Assembly: GCA_016987375.1 (NCBI GenBank)
Contig: PJRA01000401.1
Location: 1,776,536-1,840,535, forward strand
From: Brachionus koreanus
Lineage: Eukaryota; Rotifera; Eurotatoria; Ploima; Brachionidae
DNA: 64,000 bases
Direction: 5' to 3'
A model generated the notes under the pieces. The model searched no databases, had not been told where the DNA came from, and saw only the letters and a list, made by a program, of their open reading frames with translations. This document shows, in pieces, positions 13,091 to 27,097 of the stretch. Within the stretch, counting starts at the first letter, position 1. Each line of letters starts with the position of its first letter. Position numbers and translations under genes: made by a program.

Positions 13091-13312
13091 TTAACACTCT
13101 AAGGACCGGCTTTTTTTGTCAAAAAATTTGTTTTAATGTTACATTAGTTCCATAAAAGTCTGTAACATGAAAAAAACTAAATTTAAAAGATCATTTTCAA
13201 AGCTTTAAAATAAATATTAAAACATGTATATATGATTGATAGTTAATTAAAAAATTAAATTTGAATTTTTGAAAAAGTGTCAAAATGACATCGTCGGTCC
13301 TTTGAGTGTTAA
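13091..13312. mobile_element. piggyBac-like MITE with TTAA duplications
   Basis: TTAA at 13091-13094 and 13309-13312 flank 214 bp. The left end reads CACTCTAAGGACCGGC; the reverse complement of the right end reads CACTCAAAGGACCGACG. TTAA targets with a CAC/CCC-starting inverted repeat are the hallmark of piggyBac-superfamily ends. The interior has no transposase, so it would depend on a trans-acting enzyme. Confidence 0.75.
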
Positions 13313-15924
13313 AGGCTTGTAAATTAAAATCATTGCAAATTATCACCAAGTTATGACTTGTACTTAAATCAGACTTTTTTGGACGTTTTTTCATTACTAT
13401 ATTACAACTATGGTTCTGTATTAAAATAGAAGCTGTTAGTTAATTTATTTTATCCAGCGTTAAAGATTGGATCGAAAGAAAAAATAGAAAATGATCATTT
13501 TTGTTAAAATTTTCTAAAAATGTCTCAAGACTTAGAACTAAGAAATTTTTTTCCTTATTCACATAGTTGATTTATTCATCAAGCACTGTCTCATAATTGA
13601 AGATAACATAAGTTAAGTTTATTGAATTTTGACTAGTGATTTTTTTTATTTTATCAGTTTTAAATTATTTTTTTTAATTTAAATTTTAAATTAGAATAAT
13701 AAATGAATAAAAAAAAAAGACGAATAATATTAAAAATTTTTATAAATTATTTAGTAAATATTGATTGTTAACATTATATTTATTTAATTTAACAGTTTAG
13801 CTACTTAACAAACGAAATGCATGAGTTAACTGAATTTATTAAAAGTGCTGCTAAGTACAATGTTAGACAGAATATTTTATTCAAGCTTGTAAATGGATCA
13901 AGCTTCTTGATTTTTAATTACTTTTTGAGGCTTTATTTGCGATTAGTACCAAGTTATTAAATTCGTTTAAGTGGATAAGAAGTTATTATTTAAACAAAAT
14001 AATGGGAATATCCATTCTTTAGTCTCAAGAGATTTAAAGTGTAGGCAAGAGATAACATGGTAACTAGAGCTTAAGTAAAAGTGTTTTTAGATTTTATTTT
14101 TAATCAATGGTTATTTAAATTACTGACGGCTATTATCAATTCAAAATTTAACTTATGCCTGATTACTAAGTATTTTTTTAAATGCAAATTTAATTACAAA
14201 TAATTGAGGATCTCAATTGATTTTTCTATTGTCAGTCATTATTTCCTCTTTTTTTATTGAAAATCTACTGCACACTATCACATACTTTTGATTTGTACCC
14301 ACGCACCCGCAGTAAATTTTGAAAGAGAATTAAAAGATCTACAATTCAGACCCTTGATGACTAGACCAGTCTTACACAAATTACATTTAATTTTTCAAAA
14401 AACGCGTTTTTCCGGTGCCCCTGTCACTTTCTAGAAATTTAATTTCACTTTTTTGTCTAATATGACCTTAGTTTTTATTTAGTCTCTTGTTAATTTTTTT
14501 AATTGACTTATTTTAGTCATAAATTTTTTCATACAATTCTTTCTAGAAAAAAAGGAAGTATCTTTTTCAATTTGCCTTTTAAAACAGTAATAAATGTTTT
14601 TTTTTCTGTTCTTTAGAAAAAAAATTTCAAATATCTATGATCACAAGTCTTACAATTGCCGAAAATATCAATATGGTCAAATAAAGAGAATGTATGATTA
14701 ATAAAAGGCAAATGAAAATTTTATCCTAAACCCTTTAAAATCTAAGACAAATGGCTTATTTTAGGTGGTTAAGACTTTTAAATAGAACAGAAATTTTCTT
14801 AATTAAGAAAAAAAGAGGCACTATACGCTAATTTTCTTTATTTGGAAAAAAAGAAAATATTCGACTCTATTTTTCAACCAGTTATATACTCAATAGAAAA
14901 ATTGTTTTTTTTCAGAAAATTAAGAATAAAGAAGATTATCTTTTGTATATTCGTGTTTCTAACTAAATATTTTTAGATTAGAACAGCTTATAGCTAAAAA
15001 AATAAAATTTTAGATAGCTTTTAATCTAAAATTTTACAATTTAAAATGAATTAAACAGAAATAAATTTTACAAAAAATCCAAAATAATTTATTAAAAATT
15101 ATTTTATTCAAACTTGAAAATATTTTATTTAAAACTGAAAACTTTTATTTTTTATATGAAATTTTTACTAAAGAATAAGCTTTCGAAAAAAAAGCACTTA
15201 CTTTACACATAAATGGCATTTTGAAATTTAATACAAAAAAAGCAAACAAAGATATTTCCTTTTTGGTGGATTAAAATTAATGATAATGTAATATATTTAA
15301 AAAAATATTGCAACTTAGTGCATCTATATTGCTCATTTTTATAATAAATTCTTAATATTTATGTGCAAAAAAGACAACAAGTTCAATGAGATTCAATTTG
15401 AAAATTGATAAATAAGAGATTAAAGATTTTATTTGAGGTAAAATACTTAAACATAACTTGTTGCATTTGTTGAAATTTTTTCAAGGATATTTTATAGTTA
15501 ATTTTAATTTATCAAAAAATATAATATTTTTGTTCAATTTGTATCAAATTTCGCAATATCTCCATAAACTGTATTATCAATCAAAAATATTTTTATTTTT
15601 TTTAACTGGAATAATAATTTAGCAATAAAATTTAAAAAAATCACAAATTCATCAGTTATTAATTAAAAAAAATCATCTAATCTGGTGGAATATCTTAGAA
15701 GTTGTTTGACCTGATGTTAATATGTCCTATAGTGGTTCATTAACAAAATATGAATTCAAAATAAATTTCTATTCTAAGATCAAACTTTCTTAAACAAAAC
15801 AATACCAATAATTTGAATATTTAATAAAAATGGTTTCTAGATTTTTTTTAGGGAATATTTCCCTTTTTATTTTTTATCTTTGTCTATGATATTTATTTTT
15901 CCTGAAAAGAAATTTTATTGAAAA

Positions 15925-16225
15925 TATAATAATAATAATAAGCTACAGCAGACTAACTGCGGAGCAATGCGATAAGTGCCTTGCTATGGTAGCTGTCTGA
16001 TTTAACATAAACCTTAATAATGATAAAATATGTTAACAGTAAAAATTAATATTATTAGGAAAGATTCGAAAAGCTGAATGCAATGATATCACTCTTTAAA
16101 AAATATGATTAATATTTGGAATAGTCTACCTCAATACACTGTCAATTTTAAATCAATTAAAAACTTAACCATAGACAAATGGCTCAAAAAGAGTCTTACG
16201 TACTACCATCACCTGAAACGGCCGC
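15925..16225 (+). mobile_element. LINE remnant (C-terminal end of ORF2)
   Basis: The forward translation around 16100-16205 contains INIWNSLPQYTVNF followed by IDKWL. This is the WNSLP motif found near the C-terminus of CR1/Jockey-type LINE reverse transcriptase proteins. About 150 bp upstream, an AAT microsatellite runs into agctacagcagact, which recurs near 33003 in nicastrin intron 2. Only the 3' end is present, as expected of 5'-truncated LINE copies. Confidence 0.5.
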
Positions 16226-19200
16226 TTTATTTTTTACTATTACTTTATTTTTAAAATTTAAATAATTATGAAAAAAGTGCTATTATTACCATGAATAAAA
16301 TTAAAATATATTATTTATAATCTGAATTGCAATTCCTAGAATTCATTTAATATACTGCCAATTAGCATAAAAACCTTTAAAAAACAAAAAATCTATCTAT
16401 TTTCTAGTTTAATCAGTTTGAGAAATCACTCAATAAAATTATAACGACAAATTCTTGCAGAAAATACGCTCTTTGATTAAAAGACAATCATACAGATAAA
16501 CTCAAGCATACACCGATTTGTATTCTAGATTTTAAATTATTGAAGATTTACTTATTAAAAAAATAAGTCGATAAAAATTAATGATTATTTTCTTTTTTGT
16601 ACTTTTGTTGGGATAAGACCTTCTAGAATATTTAATTTTTTAGGTTTTTTGAAATTATTTTATTTGTTTTAGAACAAGAGTTAATATTTACTAATCAAAA
16701 TATAAGATTTCTTAAAAAACTAGGTTTTAATTTTTAATTTAATAGAAAAAATATTATATTAAATCGCTCTTTGAAATATAGGTATGCTCAATTGACAACT
16801 AATAATTTTTGAACTAAATACTTGACTTAAATATCAAGTAATTAATTACAAATAAAAAAGATCCATGTAAATTAAAATAAAAAGCACTATTGCTTTGTGT
16901 ACTGATTTTGAAGAATTCGAAAAGCTCTTTATTAAATAATTACAAACATTTTTGAACACTTATTGCTTGAAATAATTAAGCTATTTAATTGAAAAAAACA
17001 GCTGGTATTATTGATGTCATCATTTTGAAGCTCTTAATGAAAATAAATAAAATTTTATTATCGCTGTTTATTACTTTCATATTTAATTGAGAAAAAGTAA
17101 TTTTCTTTAATGGAAAATTTAGTTCTAAAATAATTATAAAAATTAAAATTATCAGTAAATTAATAAAAACAAAAAAATTTCTTAAAATTTTACTATAATT
17201 TTTTTCCTAATTTATCTTTTTGATCAAAAATTCCAACTCACTATAGAAAAAACTTGCTTATAAAATCAAAAAATAAATTGCAATAAGTTTAAATTAAAAT
17301 CATATAAAAATAAATTTTAGCAGAGATTAATCGAATTTTAATAGATTTCTATTTTGTTTTGAGTTCTTTTTTCAATTATTTTAAACTGATGATTATAAAA
17401 TTTAACACTAAAGCAAGTTTTGTTTTAAAATTTTTCTTATTTTTAAATAAATATGATTTTAAATAAAAAAATCACTATCCTACTTATAAAAAAAAATAAA
17501 ATTAATTAATCAAAGCATTATTTAAGTTTAAAATAAAACAAAATGAAAAAAACTTATTAAATATTACAATAATCTTTTGATAACTTTAAAATTTTTTTCT
17601 TATTTATCATCAGAATTTCACTCTTAAAATTTGGTGTATTTTGAATTATATGAAAAAACCTAAGCTTGACTAAACATTAAATTATGAAGAATCGAAATCC
17701 AAACATTGTAAATCCTTCAAATAACATTGAACAAAAAAAAAGAATCAGCTTTTCTAAATCTCAAAATAAGCTTTATTTATTTTTAGATCATCATCTTAAT
17801 ATTAAGTCAATTCGCTTTAAGATAATGCAAAGCAACCAAACTAAGTCAAGTTTACACTGCTAAGTATTTTTGTTGTCTTTGAAGTTAAAACGAACATTAA
17901 AAATAGGGTACAATAATTTTTTTTATAGAATCAAAATATTTTCAAAAAAATGAGCACTTTTTATATTGTTTTCCAATAGATTAAAATTAGATATTTAATT
18001 AATTATCGCTTAAGTTTTAGCTAAAATAGATATGTCTAAAATTAAATTTTCTTTTTTTTTTAATGATTTTAATTAAAGCCATATTTAATACAGAATTTAA
18101 AATACGAAAAAGTGATTAGCAACTGAATTAATTTTTTTCAAGCAAAATAAAAATATCTCAAATTAATTAGAATTGAAAAAGTCATTTGACCAGTTTAATC
18201 GCCTAACACTAATCCTAGCTTATTTTTTTTTGATCTAAAATAAAAAATTTATGAGATATTATTAAATTTGATCTTATCACTAACATGCATTGTTTTGTCT
18301 TTATTATGCAATAACTTGGAATTCAATCTATTAGAAACTTTGATATTCTTTGGAGGGAAATTTTTAAGACTTTTGTTTAAATATTTTTGCCAAAAGCTAA
18401 ATTATTCACTTTGAATGAACCGTATTACTTTTTAACACCCAAACATAAAATAAAATCTATACTTATCTTAAAGCTTTTTAGAGACCCTCGGTATTAGATT
18501 ACAGATTTTATCTTAAGTAAATGTTATGACAAGCAAGTTTAACCATTTGTGGATAGAATATACTATGCTTAAGTGGAGTTTTTTGTCTGGAATAAAAGAT
18601 GAATATGATTAGAGAACTAATTATGGTAATTTATCCTCTTTGATTGTTACCGAGTTTGGTTAAGAACATTGTCTATATAAGCTTAAGCTAAATGATTTAT
18701 ACTTACACCGTTTGCTTCGTTTCATACAAATATTTGCTTGAAACACACAAAAGATATAATTACATATAAGACATTCATCATATTTTTACATTTAATTGTT
18801 ATAAATAAATCACCCAAGTTTGAAGTAAAAAATTCAAGATCTTTATATTTTTTCATATTATCAAAATTGAAAATATCAATCTAAAAACTTTTTTTAAGGT
18901 TTGCATTTGAGTGCATTTGAAAAAGATGAAAAAAAGCGTTCAAATTAATTATTATGCAATGGAAAGAAAATGTTATACGCTTTTTAAAACCTCTTGAAAG
19001 ATTGAGCTTAAATTTTCAAATAATTTTAAATAAAGAGTCACCTTTTAGTAAGTTTTTTTTTCTAAATTGGCAGGTAACATATTTACTACTAACTTAAACT
19101 TTTTTAAAATTTTATCACTTTTTATTAAATGTAATAATCGTTATTTAACTCGAGAGTCAGCCTCTACTTAATTTACGATATATCAGACAATTTTTACTTC

Positions 19201-20899
19201 ACATTTTATTATAATAATTATTGTTCAATTAGATTCATTTCTCAATCAATTCAATAGTTCTTATTCAGTAAAACGTTTTTTAAAAAAATTTAAAAAAAAA
19301 GAAGGAATAAAATCTATTTTTTATATACAAACAAATTTTTTTCTAATAAAATTCAGGAAAATCCATTCACTCGTAACAATTAGAGAAGCATTTTAAAACC
19401 GAATTGGTTTAAAGGGTATTCTAAGAAAAAAAAAGTTGTTCTTATCTTTAATCTTTGTTTAAACAATTTGATAACTAATTCAAAATAATCTTTTTCATAA
19501 AAAAAACAGATTTGAATAAAAACACTAATGTTTATGAGATTTTAATGTATTGCTAATGGATTTCCTAAAATTTTTTTTATAGACATTTTTGGCAATTATC
19601 TTTATTAAAATGCGAAATATTTTCACCGTTCTTACAAAAAAATTCAATTAATTCGAAAGTAAACAAGCTTAATATTTTAAGAGAGATCCAGAGAAATTTT
19701 GAGTGTGCATCCCGAAAAATAGTTTTCTTCTAAATTATGCTTATTTGATTTTTGGCACTTTTGTTGAGCAGAAAACGATATATTTTGAAAAAAAATAACA
19801 TGGATTACCAGATAAAATATATCCAAAATCATGTTAATTTTACTATGTTCCATGTTTTTTTTTTGTAAGCTGATGTTTATTATGAAATTACTTATTAATT
19901 TCTTTTTTCAATTATTTTTTATTTCATTGAAAATAAATATTCTAAGGGTTCAATCATTATCAGGTTGAGTGTAATTTTTGCAAAAATTTACATGATAAAA
20001 AATAGCTAGTCTAGATCTTAAAATGATTGATAATAAAGGCTAAAATATACTTCCTAATAGAACGGATGCTTTTTTTAGTTTACAAAATTTTCTTCTTTGG
20101 CCCAGAAAAGATATAATTATTATATTTTTTGTGATTTTGGCGGCCAAAAAATTCTTAAAATTTATTCTTAACTTTAAGTTTAATTTCTATACTTTTTATG
20201 TTTCTATTATTAAAAAGTAACCTAAAAAAACTTTTTCAACTCTTTGATTATTTTAAATCTCAGTTAACAAATGGTAAATTTCCTATATCCTTAATGTCTT
20301 TCTTGTCAAAACGAATTGGATTAGATTATTATATTTGCCATTAAAATTCTGACAAAGAATGATAACTTCCTTAAATTTTTAAAAATTACAAAAAGAACAT
20401 TCTTTTTTGACTAGAAAAACATAAAAAGTACACAAGTTATATAATTTTTTTTTAAAGTTATTTCCAGGACATTTCTGCTTATTTTTTTACTGTCATCCGA
20501 TAAATTTAATGCAAACCATTCATTCTAATGGAAAATTAGTGATTATTTTTTATTTTTTAAATTATTTGTTTAGTTAAAAATGAAAATAACAAATGGAAAA
20601 ATCACATTTTCCAAGTGGAATAAAAAATTTTTACAAAATATTCCTATTATTAAAAAAATGGAAAATTTTCAGAGAACAAAGTTAATTAGTTTGCACAACC
20701 AACTAAATTGGACACACTTTTCTTTGTTAGCAAATATAGAGATGAGATATTTACAAATAAAATCAATTTTTTAATTGAGAATATTATTTTATTATTATTT
20801 GTTTATTTTAAGCCTCATAGGCAAATAGAAGATAAAAAAATTAATAAAAAAACTACAAAATTTTAACCAATAAATTTAGACTTGTTTATAAGTTAAAGT

Positions 20900-21125
20900 C
20901 AACTGAATTGACTTTACTTGAAAACAAGTCTGATTTCAACTTGCTTAAATTCATTTTCAGAAAAAAATATCAAAAAATTACAAACAATTCAGAATACAAC
21001 AGTAAGATCTTTATTCAGATTAAGATATGATATTCTCTTCAATTTTATGCATTACGAGGCTTTTAATAAATTTAAGCATAGATTCATCGTCTTTAGTAAA
21101 GACCGACTGAAAATATTCGTTTAAA
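20900..21125 (+). mobile_element. Probable LINE reverse-transcriptase remnant
   Basis: A 68-codon frame contains FSEKNIKKLQTIQNTTVRSL followed by FRLRYD. The Lx-K-LQ-x-IQN-x-x-x-R pattern is common just after the catalytic part of Jockey/CR1-type LINE proteins. No catalytic residues are present and both sides are frame-broken. Alternatively it is a chance match in AT-rich DNA. Confidence 0.4.
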
Positions 21126-22267
21126 ATTTCTTTAATAGTATCTGATTCATTTATAAGTGGATTATCTTTGTCTAAAATAGCTTTGTTTTTGATTTTAAAT
21201 TTTATTTTTGATTTGAAGGAGCATTAGCTCGTTACTATCAAACTATAAAATTAATAATTTTGCTTTTATTCGTTTTTTTACAATAAATTTTAAAATAAAG
21301 ATTCTATTTCTGGTATGTTTATTTCCTATTTAGAAAATCTTCAGCCTTTTTTTTTATCCCTTTTTTTGCTTGAAAAAAAAGGTCGTATTCGCGGGAAATT
21401 TTAATCATAAAAACTTAAAGATTCTTCTTTTGTAAAATCATTAAAATGAAAAAAAATTCTGGTGGGAAAATTTTCGAATAATTTTTTTTTGGTGTATTGG
21501 AATTTTTGATTTTTAATTTCTGGTACATCTGTTTAACTGAATTTGAGGTTTTAAAAATCCTTTTTGTGCTTTCTAACTAAAAGGCTTAAAATAAATTCTA
21601 AAAAGTACATCCTTTCTATTTGTGGGATCTATTGTAAATAGTTCAAAAATCGAATATATTTTGGTCATTTTTAAGGTCTTGTTTTAGGGTACCTTTTTCT
21701 TTATTGACACATTTTATAAAAAAATCAAAAAAATTTTAGTAAAATAATTAAGTTAAAACCAAAAAGTCAATAATGTCAATGGAAATTAAAAATTAATTTT
21801 TTTGTATAATTTTAAATCATTCCTTTTTTTTCATTGAAATTGAAATTGGCAAAATTTTAAAATAAATTTTACTGTCAATTTTTATTATCACTTTTCACAT
21901 TGCTTTATTATGATTCTACCAAGAGTTTTTATAAACAAATTTAATGTTCTAACAAATATTTAACAAATTTTTATTTTATTTATTTCAAGAAAACATCTCA
22001 TGAGTGATGTAAGAGAAATAAAGAAATAAAAAATAAAACAAAATTTTAGAATAAAATTCACATAATTGAATTTCTAGATTAAATTTATTTTTCTTTTGTC
22101 GCTTTTTAGTATTTTTTACTATGTGATTTTAAAAAAATAAAAATATTTCAAATTCTATTTAACAAGGTTTTATTTAACTAATTAAATATTTAAATTTCAA
22201 TAGGATAAAAATTATATCTCTGACATAACTTAAGTAAAATATCAGAAATAATGCAATATTATATTTA

Positions 22268-23564
22268 CTAAACATTGTTTTGTAAATTGCTTTTTGACTT
22301 ATCATTCAAAGAATGCATTGCATAACTTGAATTATTTTGAGGTGGATTTTGTACTGGGTTTTTGGAATATAACCAAGTAGCTAGGGATACAATGCCAATG
22401 GCCATCACGGTCGATAAATCAAGCGGAATGTCGAATATTATCCAAGAAAGAACACCTGTAAACATTAGCTCCAGTGCACTGGCAAAAGTTTTTAAAATTG
22501 AATTCAAATTTTTTAGAAAAAAACTTGTCACAATTCCGATTGCTGCATTGTTGATCATAATTAAAACAACTTTAAGATGAAATACTTCACTTAGAGATTG
22601 ATAAGTAAATGCTTCAATAAGACCGCCTCGGCTTCCATCATTAGGTACATAAACACATAGCAAAAGCACATTGCATATTATTGAATCTACATACATAAAT
22701 ACATTTTGCAGCATTATGTCTACATTGTTATCTTTTTCTTTTAGTATAAACTCATTGTATACGCCAGCAAAACAAGAGGAGAACACTTGAACAAGAATCA
22801 AAATTAAACTTGTATTTAAATAATCTCCTAATTGCATTTCATTGGTAGAATTGGATGCATGTGAATAGCTTATTTGTTTTATGATGCAACCCGCCGTTAG
22901 TAAAATAAGTGACATCCACTGGATTTGGCTTAGACGTTTAGAAAACAAAATTTGGAAAACAACGCCGGTTACTACTACTCGAAATTGAAGAAGGAGAAAA
23001 TAAGTTGTCGGATCATAAGAGCTCAAATTCACAAAAGTTAAATTATTGTATAAACAGTACAAAAAACTTGGAACAAAATATTTCATAAAAACTTTTTTTT
23101 TTCAAATTAGATTAATAAAATTTTTAAAAATTAAGATTTTATTACTTTTCTGATTTTTTGATAGTTCATTCCACATTGTAAACAAAGAATTGCTAAAAAC
23201 ATAAAAATAAAAGAGAAATAAATTCAAATTTATGAGATTTTACTTTTTTAAATAGGCTGCACTCGAAAAAACGAGCTTCAAAAATTCAGTCAAAAGCACC
23301 ACTGTAATCGGATTGTAGTTAAATTTATTTTCTTTGTTTTTACTAGCCGTTACCAATAGACCTAATTTTAATAGAAATAAAGTCTGCTTAGTTTTTTAAT
23401 CTAGAATTACCTTGATTTATAAACAAGGCCATATAGGCAATGAATACAACAAAGCTCAATTTTGTTGGAAACAAATTTTTCAAGCTCGACATTGGATTTT
23501 TACTGCTCATTTTTTCATTTATAATTTCAAAATCCTCATTTAAAAGCGATTGTTTTAAACTCAT
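22268..23564 (-). CDS. Nucleotide-sugar transporter, SLC35A/senju type
   Basis: Multipass Golgi/ER transporter that would exchange a nucleotide sugar for the corresponding UMP/CMP. Four exons read from splice sites: 23411-23564, 23244-23361, 23146-23192 (only 47 nt), 22268-23091. Together they make 1143 nt, an open frame of 380 residues, normal for the family. The N-terminus is a cytosolic leader, then a first membrane segment ending ALFINQGLLVTAS. The next exon has the family signature YNPITVVLLTEFLKLVFS, and exon 4 has PSFLYCLYNNLTFVNLSSYD then TYFLLLQFRVVVTG, typical of the UDP-galactose/CMP-sialic acid transporter branch. About nine or ten hydrophobic helices are visible. The best recollected match is the invertebrate UDP-galactose transporter senju / SLC35A4-A5 group; the sugar cannot be told from sequence. 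The Lys/Asn-rich tail is cytosolic. Confidence 0.88.
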
Positions 23565-26500
23565 TAAAAAAAAAAAACTAATCTAAACAATTTTATTCTT
23601 TGTTCATAAATGTTTGACCAAATAAAAGGGTTTGTTTAATACAAATCAAATTTATCTTTTTTAGACCCAGATAAATTTATAATTAACATTTGCTAAAATT
23701 AAAATATTTTATTCAATTTTTGTTTTATTGAAATAAAATAAAAAACATAATTTTTATATTGAATGCCTACTATTTGAAATTTTATTAAACGTTTCTAATA
23801 TAACTTATATGAAATTATTTTAAATTGAAAAATTAAATAATATATGATGCTTTTCAAGTTAAAATTGTCTTTTATTTTCTTAAAAGTGAAGAGTTGGCAT
23901 TCAAAAATGAAGCGTATTAAAATATGTTAAATATTTTGAGCTATAAAGCACTAAAAATCCTTTTTAAAGATTTAAGAAAAGTGATAAGTTTTGATAAAAA
24001 TAAAAAATTCTGTTTTGAATTTAATTAATAGCTAATATTTGTTAAAAATTTAAATTCAAGTACTGAACGAAATTTTCTTAAAACTAACTGTTAATAATCT
24101 AATAATTTTAATCTTTTCATTTAAAAAAAATTATTACTTTGCGATTTTATAAAAATAAAAATTCATGTACCGTAGTTCCTAGCTAAGGTAAAATATTTCT
24201 AGTCTTATCTAAACTCTTTTAGGTTTGGAGGAAAATTTTTTTGATCATTTGATGTTTAACCAAGAAAAAAAAATCAAATTTTCAATTTTTAACTTACTCA
24301 AAAAAAATTTACTCGAGCATTTTTGATTTCATTTTATAGAATTTAAAAAAAAAACTTAAAATCAGAAAAAAAACTATCAATAAATAAATGCTAATTTTTC
24401 AAAAAAATTTACATTAATAAACTAAGACGTGTATACTTTAAGTTAAGCAAATTAGAAGCTAAATAATTAGAGAAGTGATCAATTTTGAATTCAAAAAGCA
24501 TAAAATCTTTTTTTGAATGCTTTGCGATGTCATTTGATTTTTTGTTTAGAAACGTTTGTTAAATATTTTTGAAAAAAATTAAATTAAAATTTTTGAACCC
24601 TCAAAAAAATTTACCAATTTAATGAATTTTAACACATTTCTGCATGCTCGTACTCCTAAATTTTGAATTTTGACTATTTGACTCAATATTTTAGATATTC
24701 ATATTTTCGAGGAATATCTAAAATTTAATAAGATTAATATGTGACTAAGTTTTGCTACACAAGCTTTTTTGAAGAATGAATTATTTAGATTTTTTTATTT
24801 TGCTTTAAAAAAAGTTATCATTAAGTAAATTTTATTTAAAATATTTTAGTTTAAAAAATATTTTTTGATTTGAAAATGAAGCTATAATTTTTTACTCTTT
24901 AAGCATCAACGCTATAAAAAAATTGAAAAAATTTTTTTGAATTGAAGCCATAGTAACTAAGTTCCGCAAATATAACGCTATTTTAAAACATTCATATTCA
25001 AAAGTGAAGTTTATTTAAAGTAATTACTAATTTTTATTAATTATGATTCTACCTAAAATTAATTATTTGTTTAAAAAAGATTATTGAAAATGAAGGATGA
25101 AATTCCTAATTCGAATTTTAATCTAGATTTTTTTAAAAGGCAATTTTGAAAATAAAATCCAATTTAAATAGCATAGAAAACTAAAAAAGATCTAAGGTAA
25201 CAAAAATTAATTCTTTTATAATGACTGAAGTTGATTTAGAATTATAATTTCATTTAAAAAATGAAATTAAATAATAAAAGTAAAATTATTAAAATTTAAT
25301 CTTACATTCTTAATAAAAGAAATTTTAAGCATTGTGAAATTTGGTAAAAAATATTGAATGAAGAAGGAGAAAAATTAAATAATTTAGAAGCTATTTTTGA
25401 AAAAATATGTAGAGCTTTTTGATTCATTTTTTCAAAAATTTTCCTCTAGGAGTGAAAATTATTTTATCTTAAAGGATCTATAATTAATTGCCCCATATAA
25501 AAGGATTATATGGGACAATAGAAGTAAGACATTGAAAAATCAAATTTCTACAAATATTGTGATACACCTCGATGAACTGAAACAAAATATGTCAGAATCT
25601 TAACTTGATCTTCCTTGAATTCCCTATTTTTGCCCATCGCTACTTTAGCTAAAATTTGCTCATCTTGGTCATTTTTCAACCTAAATTGGCTTTATGTATA
25701 TTAAAATGCTCAAAATTAACTAAAAAATCAGATCTAATAAGATCAGAAAATATTTTTAGAAAAAGTTTGAGTTTGTAAATTTTTTAATTTCAAATTAAAT
25801 TTAAAAATAAAAATTAGAAAAAATATTTTAGAATTTGTCTACTTTGTTTGAGATTTAATTTAATTTTTTATTACTGATAATTTTTAATGATTAAAAATAA
25901 AATAATTTTTTTTTTTAAATCTATTTTAATAAGACAAAAAAGAGGTATAAAGATTTTTTAAAATAATTCATTCATTTTTAAATAGTTTATTTAGTATCAG
26001 AAATCGTTATTTCATTTTTTTTTTAATTAATGATACAACATTCTCTTGCAGATGTTCTCTATCACAATCTAAAAAAAATATATTGAAATTAACTTATCCT
26101 TTTTGTATTGCTCGATACCTAAATACCACTTTTTACATGTTAGTTACATGAGAACATGCACAAAATACTCTCGCGCCAGGTTTCCAATCGCAGTACCATT
26201 CCTAAATTGGATCCATAATTGAAACTATTGAATATTTTATCCAATTATTATGAAAAAATTCAAAAGAAAATCTAGACTTTTTTTGACTCGAATAAGTTCT
26301 TCTCACTCCGCAAAAAATCTGCAAACATATTCTGCATTTTTCTCTAAATGCGAAATAGTATACGGAACACATTTTTTTGTTGGTAAATTTTATGCTTTTA
26401 AGATTTTAATGATGAATGAAAAAAAAGTAATTTTTCCGTATTTTACTTTTGTAAAATTACATAAATTTTAGAAAATTAAAATTAATTTGGTTTTAAAAAT

Positions 26501-26978
26501 TATTATTTTTTTAAGTAAAAAAATGTTAAAAACAGTAAAATTTTTGCGATTTTTTTGTAAATTCTAATGAGACGCCATAACCACGATCGAATACCAACAA
26601 ATCATCTAGCCAAAATTTGATTTTTTAATTAATATCAAAAATTTTTCATTCATATTTTAGTTTAAAAAACTACTTCTCTGCTTCGATTCTGAACAAATAT
26701 CTTAAACAAAAGATAAATGTCTAATCGATGCATTCATCACTGAAGTAGTCGTATTGTTTTTAAAAAGTGTAAAAGATACATACTTCTTTTATAAGTAATA
26801 AAACTTTAAAGTAAAAAATTACATGTTTAATAAGAGATATTTATTTCAATAAACTAAAAATATAATCAAAATTTTTTGCATTAACTTTATTTTAAAATTG
26901 TAATATTAATTTAATTTTTGAATAATTTATTTTTGATTTTTTAATTTTTTAAATAAAAAAATTAATGAAAGAAATTAT
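23565..26978. other. Intergenic region upstream of the sugar transporter
   Basis: AT-rich, without a supported gene. A short hairpin lies at about 25491-25519 (ccccatata and tatatgggac). A moderately GC-richer patch at 26100-26340 contains a 73-codon frame with no recognised motif. Confidence 0.5.
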
Positions 26979-27097
26979 GCCTAGGACCATATCACGTTGA
27001 ATGCACCGGTTCTCGTCCGATCACCGAAGTTAAGCAACGTCGAGCCCGGTTAGTACTTGGATGGGTGACCGCCTGGGAATACCGGGTGTTCTAGGCC
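26979..27097 (+). rRNA. 5S ribosomal RNA
   Basis: About 119 bp matching animal 5S rRNA throughout: helix I starts GCCTAGGACC and pairs with the 3' end GTTCTAGGC; the conserved loop GGTTCTCGTCCGATCACCGA and the internal promoter boxes (A-box AGTTAAGCAACG, C-box region TACTTGGATGGGTGACCG) are intact. Helix I co-varies (CTAGG with CCTAG), arguing for a functional gene. It is a single copy here, not a tandem repeat. The downstream sequence is AAATTTTTAG, a short T-run that could end RNA polymerase III transcription. Confidence 0.96.

Larger units (their letters stand above)
13313..22267. other. Gene desert of about 9 kb
   Basis: Very AT-rich sequence with no frame that looks like an exon. I find only two decayed LINE pieces (15925-16225 and 20900-21125). 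The reading frames at 20580-20774 and elsewhere are Lys/Asn/Phe-rich and unsupported. RNA genes or distant enhancers cannot be excluded by eye. Confidence 0.5.

Noticed and set aside
13197..13394. 65-codon minus-strand frame
   Set aside because: Spans the end of the TTAA-flanked MITE and its flank; no transposase motif.
20580..20774. 64-codon frame in the gene desert
   Set aside because: Low-complexity AT-driven composition and no motif; not clearly linked to the LINE relic that follows.
25491..25519. Short hairpin ccccatata / tatatgggac
   Set aside because: Only about 9-10 bp arms, common by chance in AT-rich DNA; no second copy seen.
26100..26471. Possible gene or tRNA in a GC-richer patch
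   Set aside because: No cloverleaf or coding motif could be traced; the 73-codon frame has no recognisable features.
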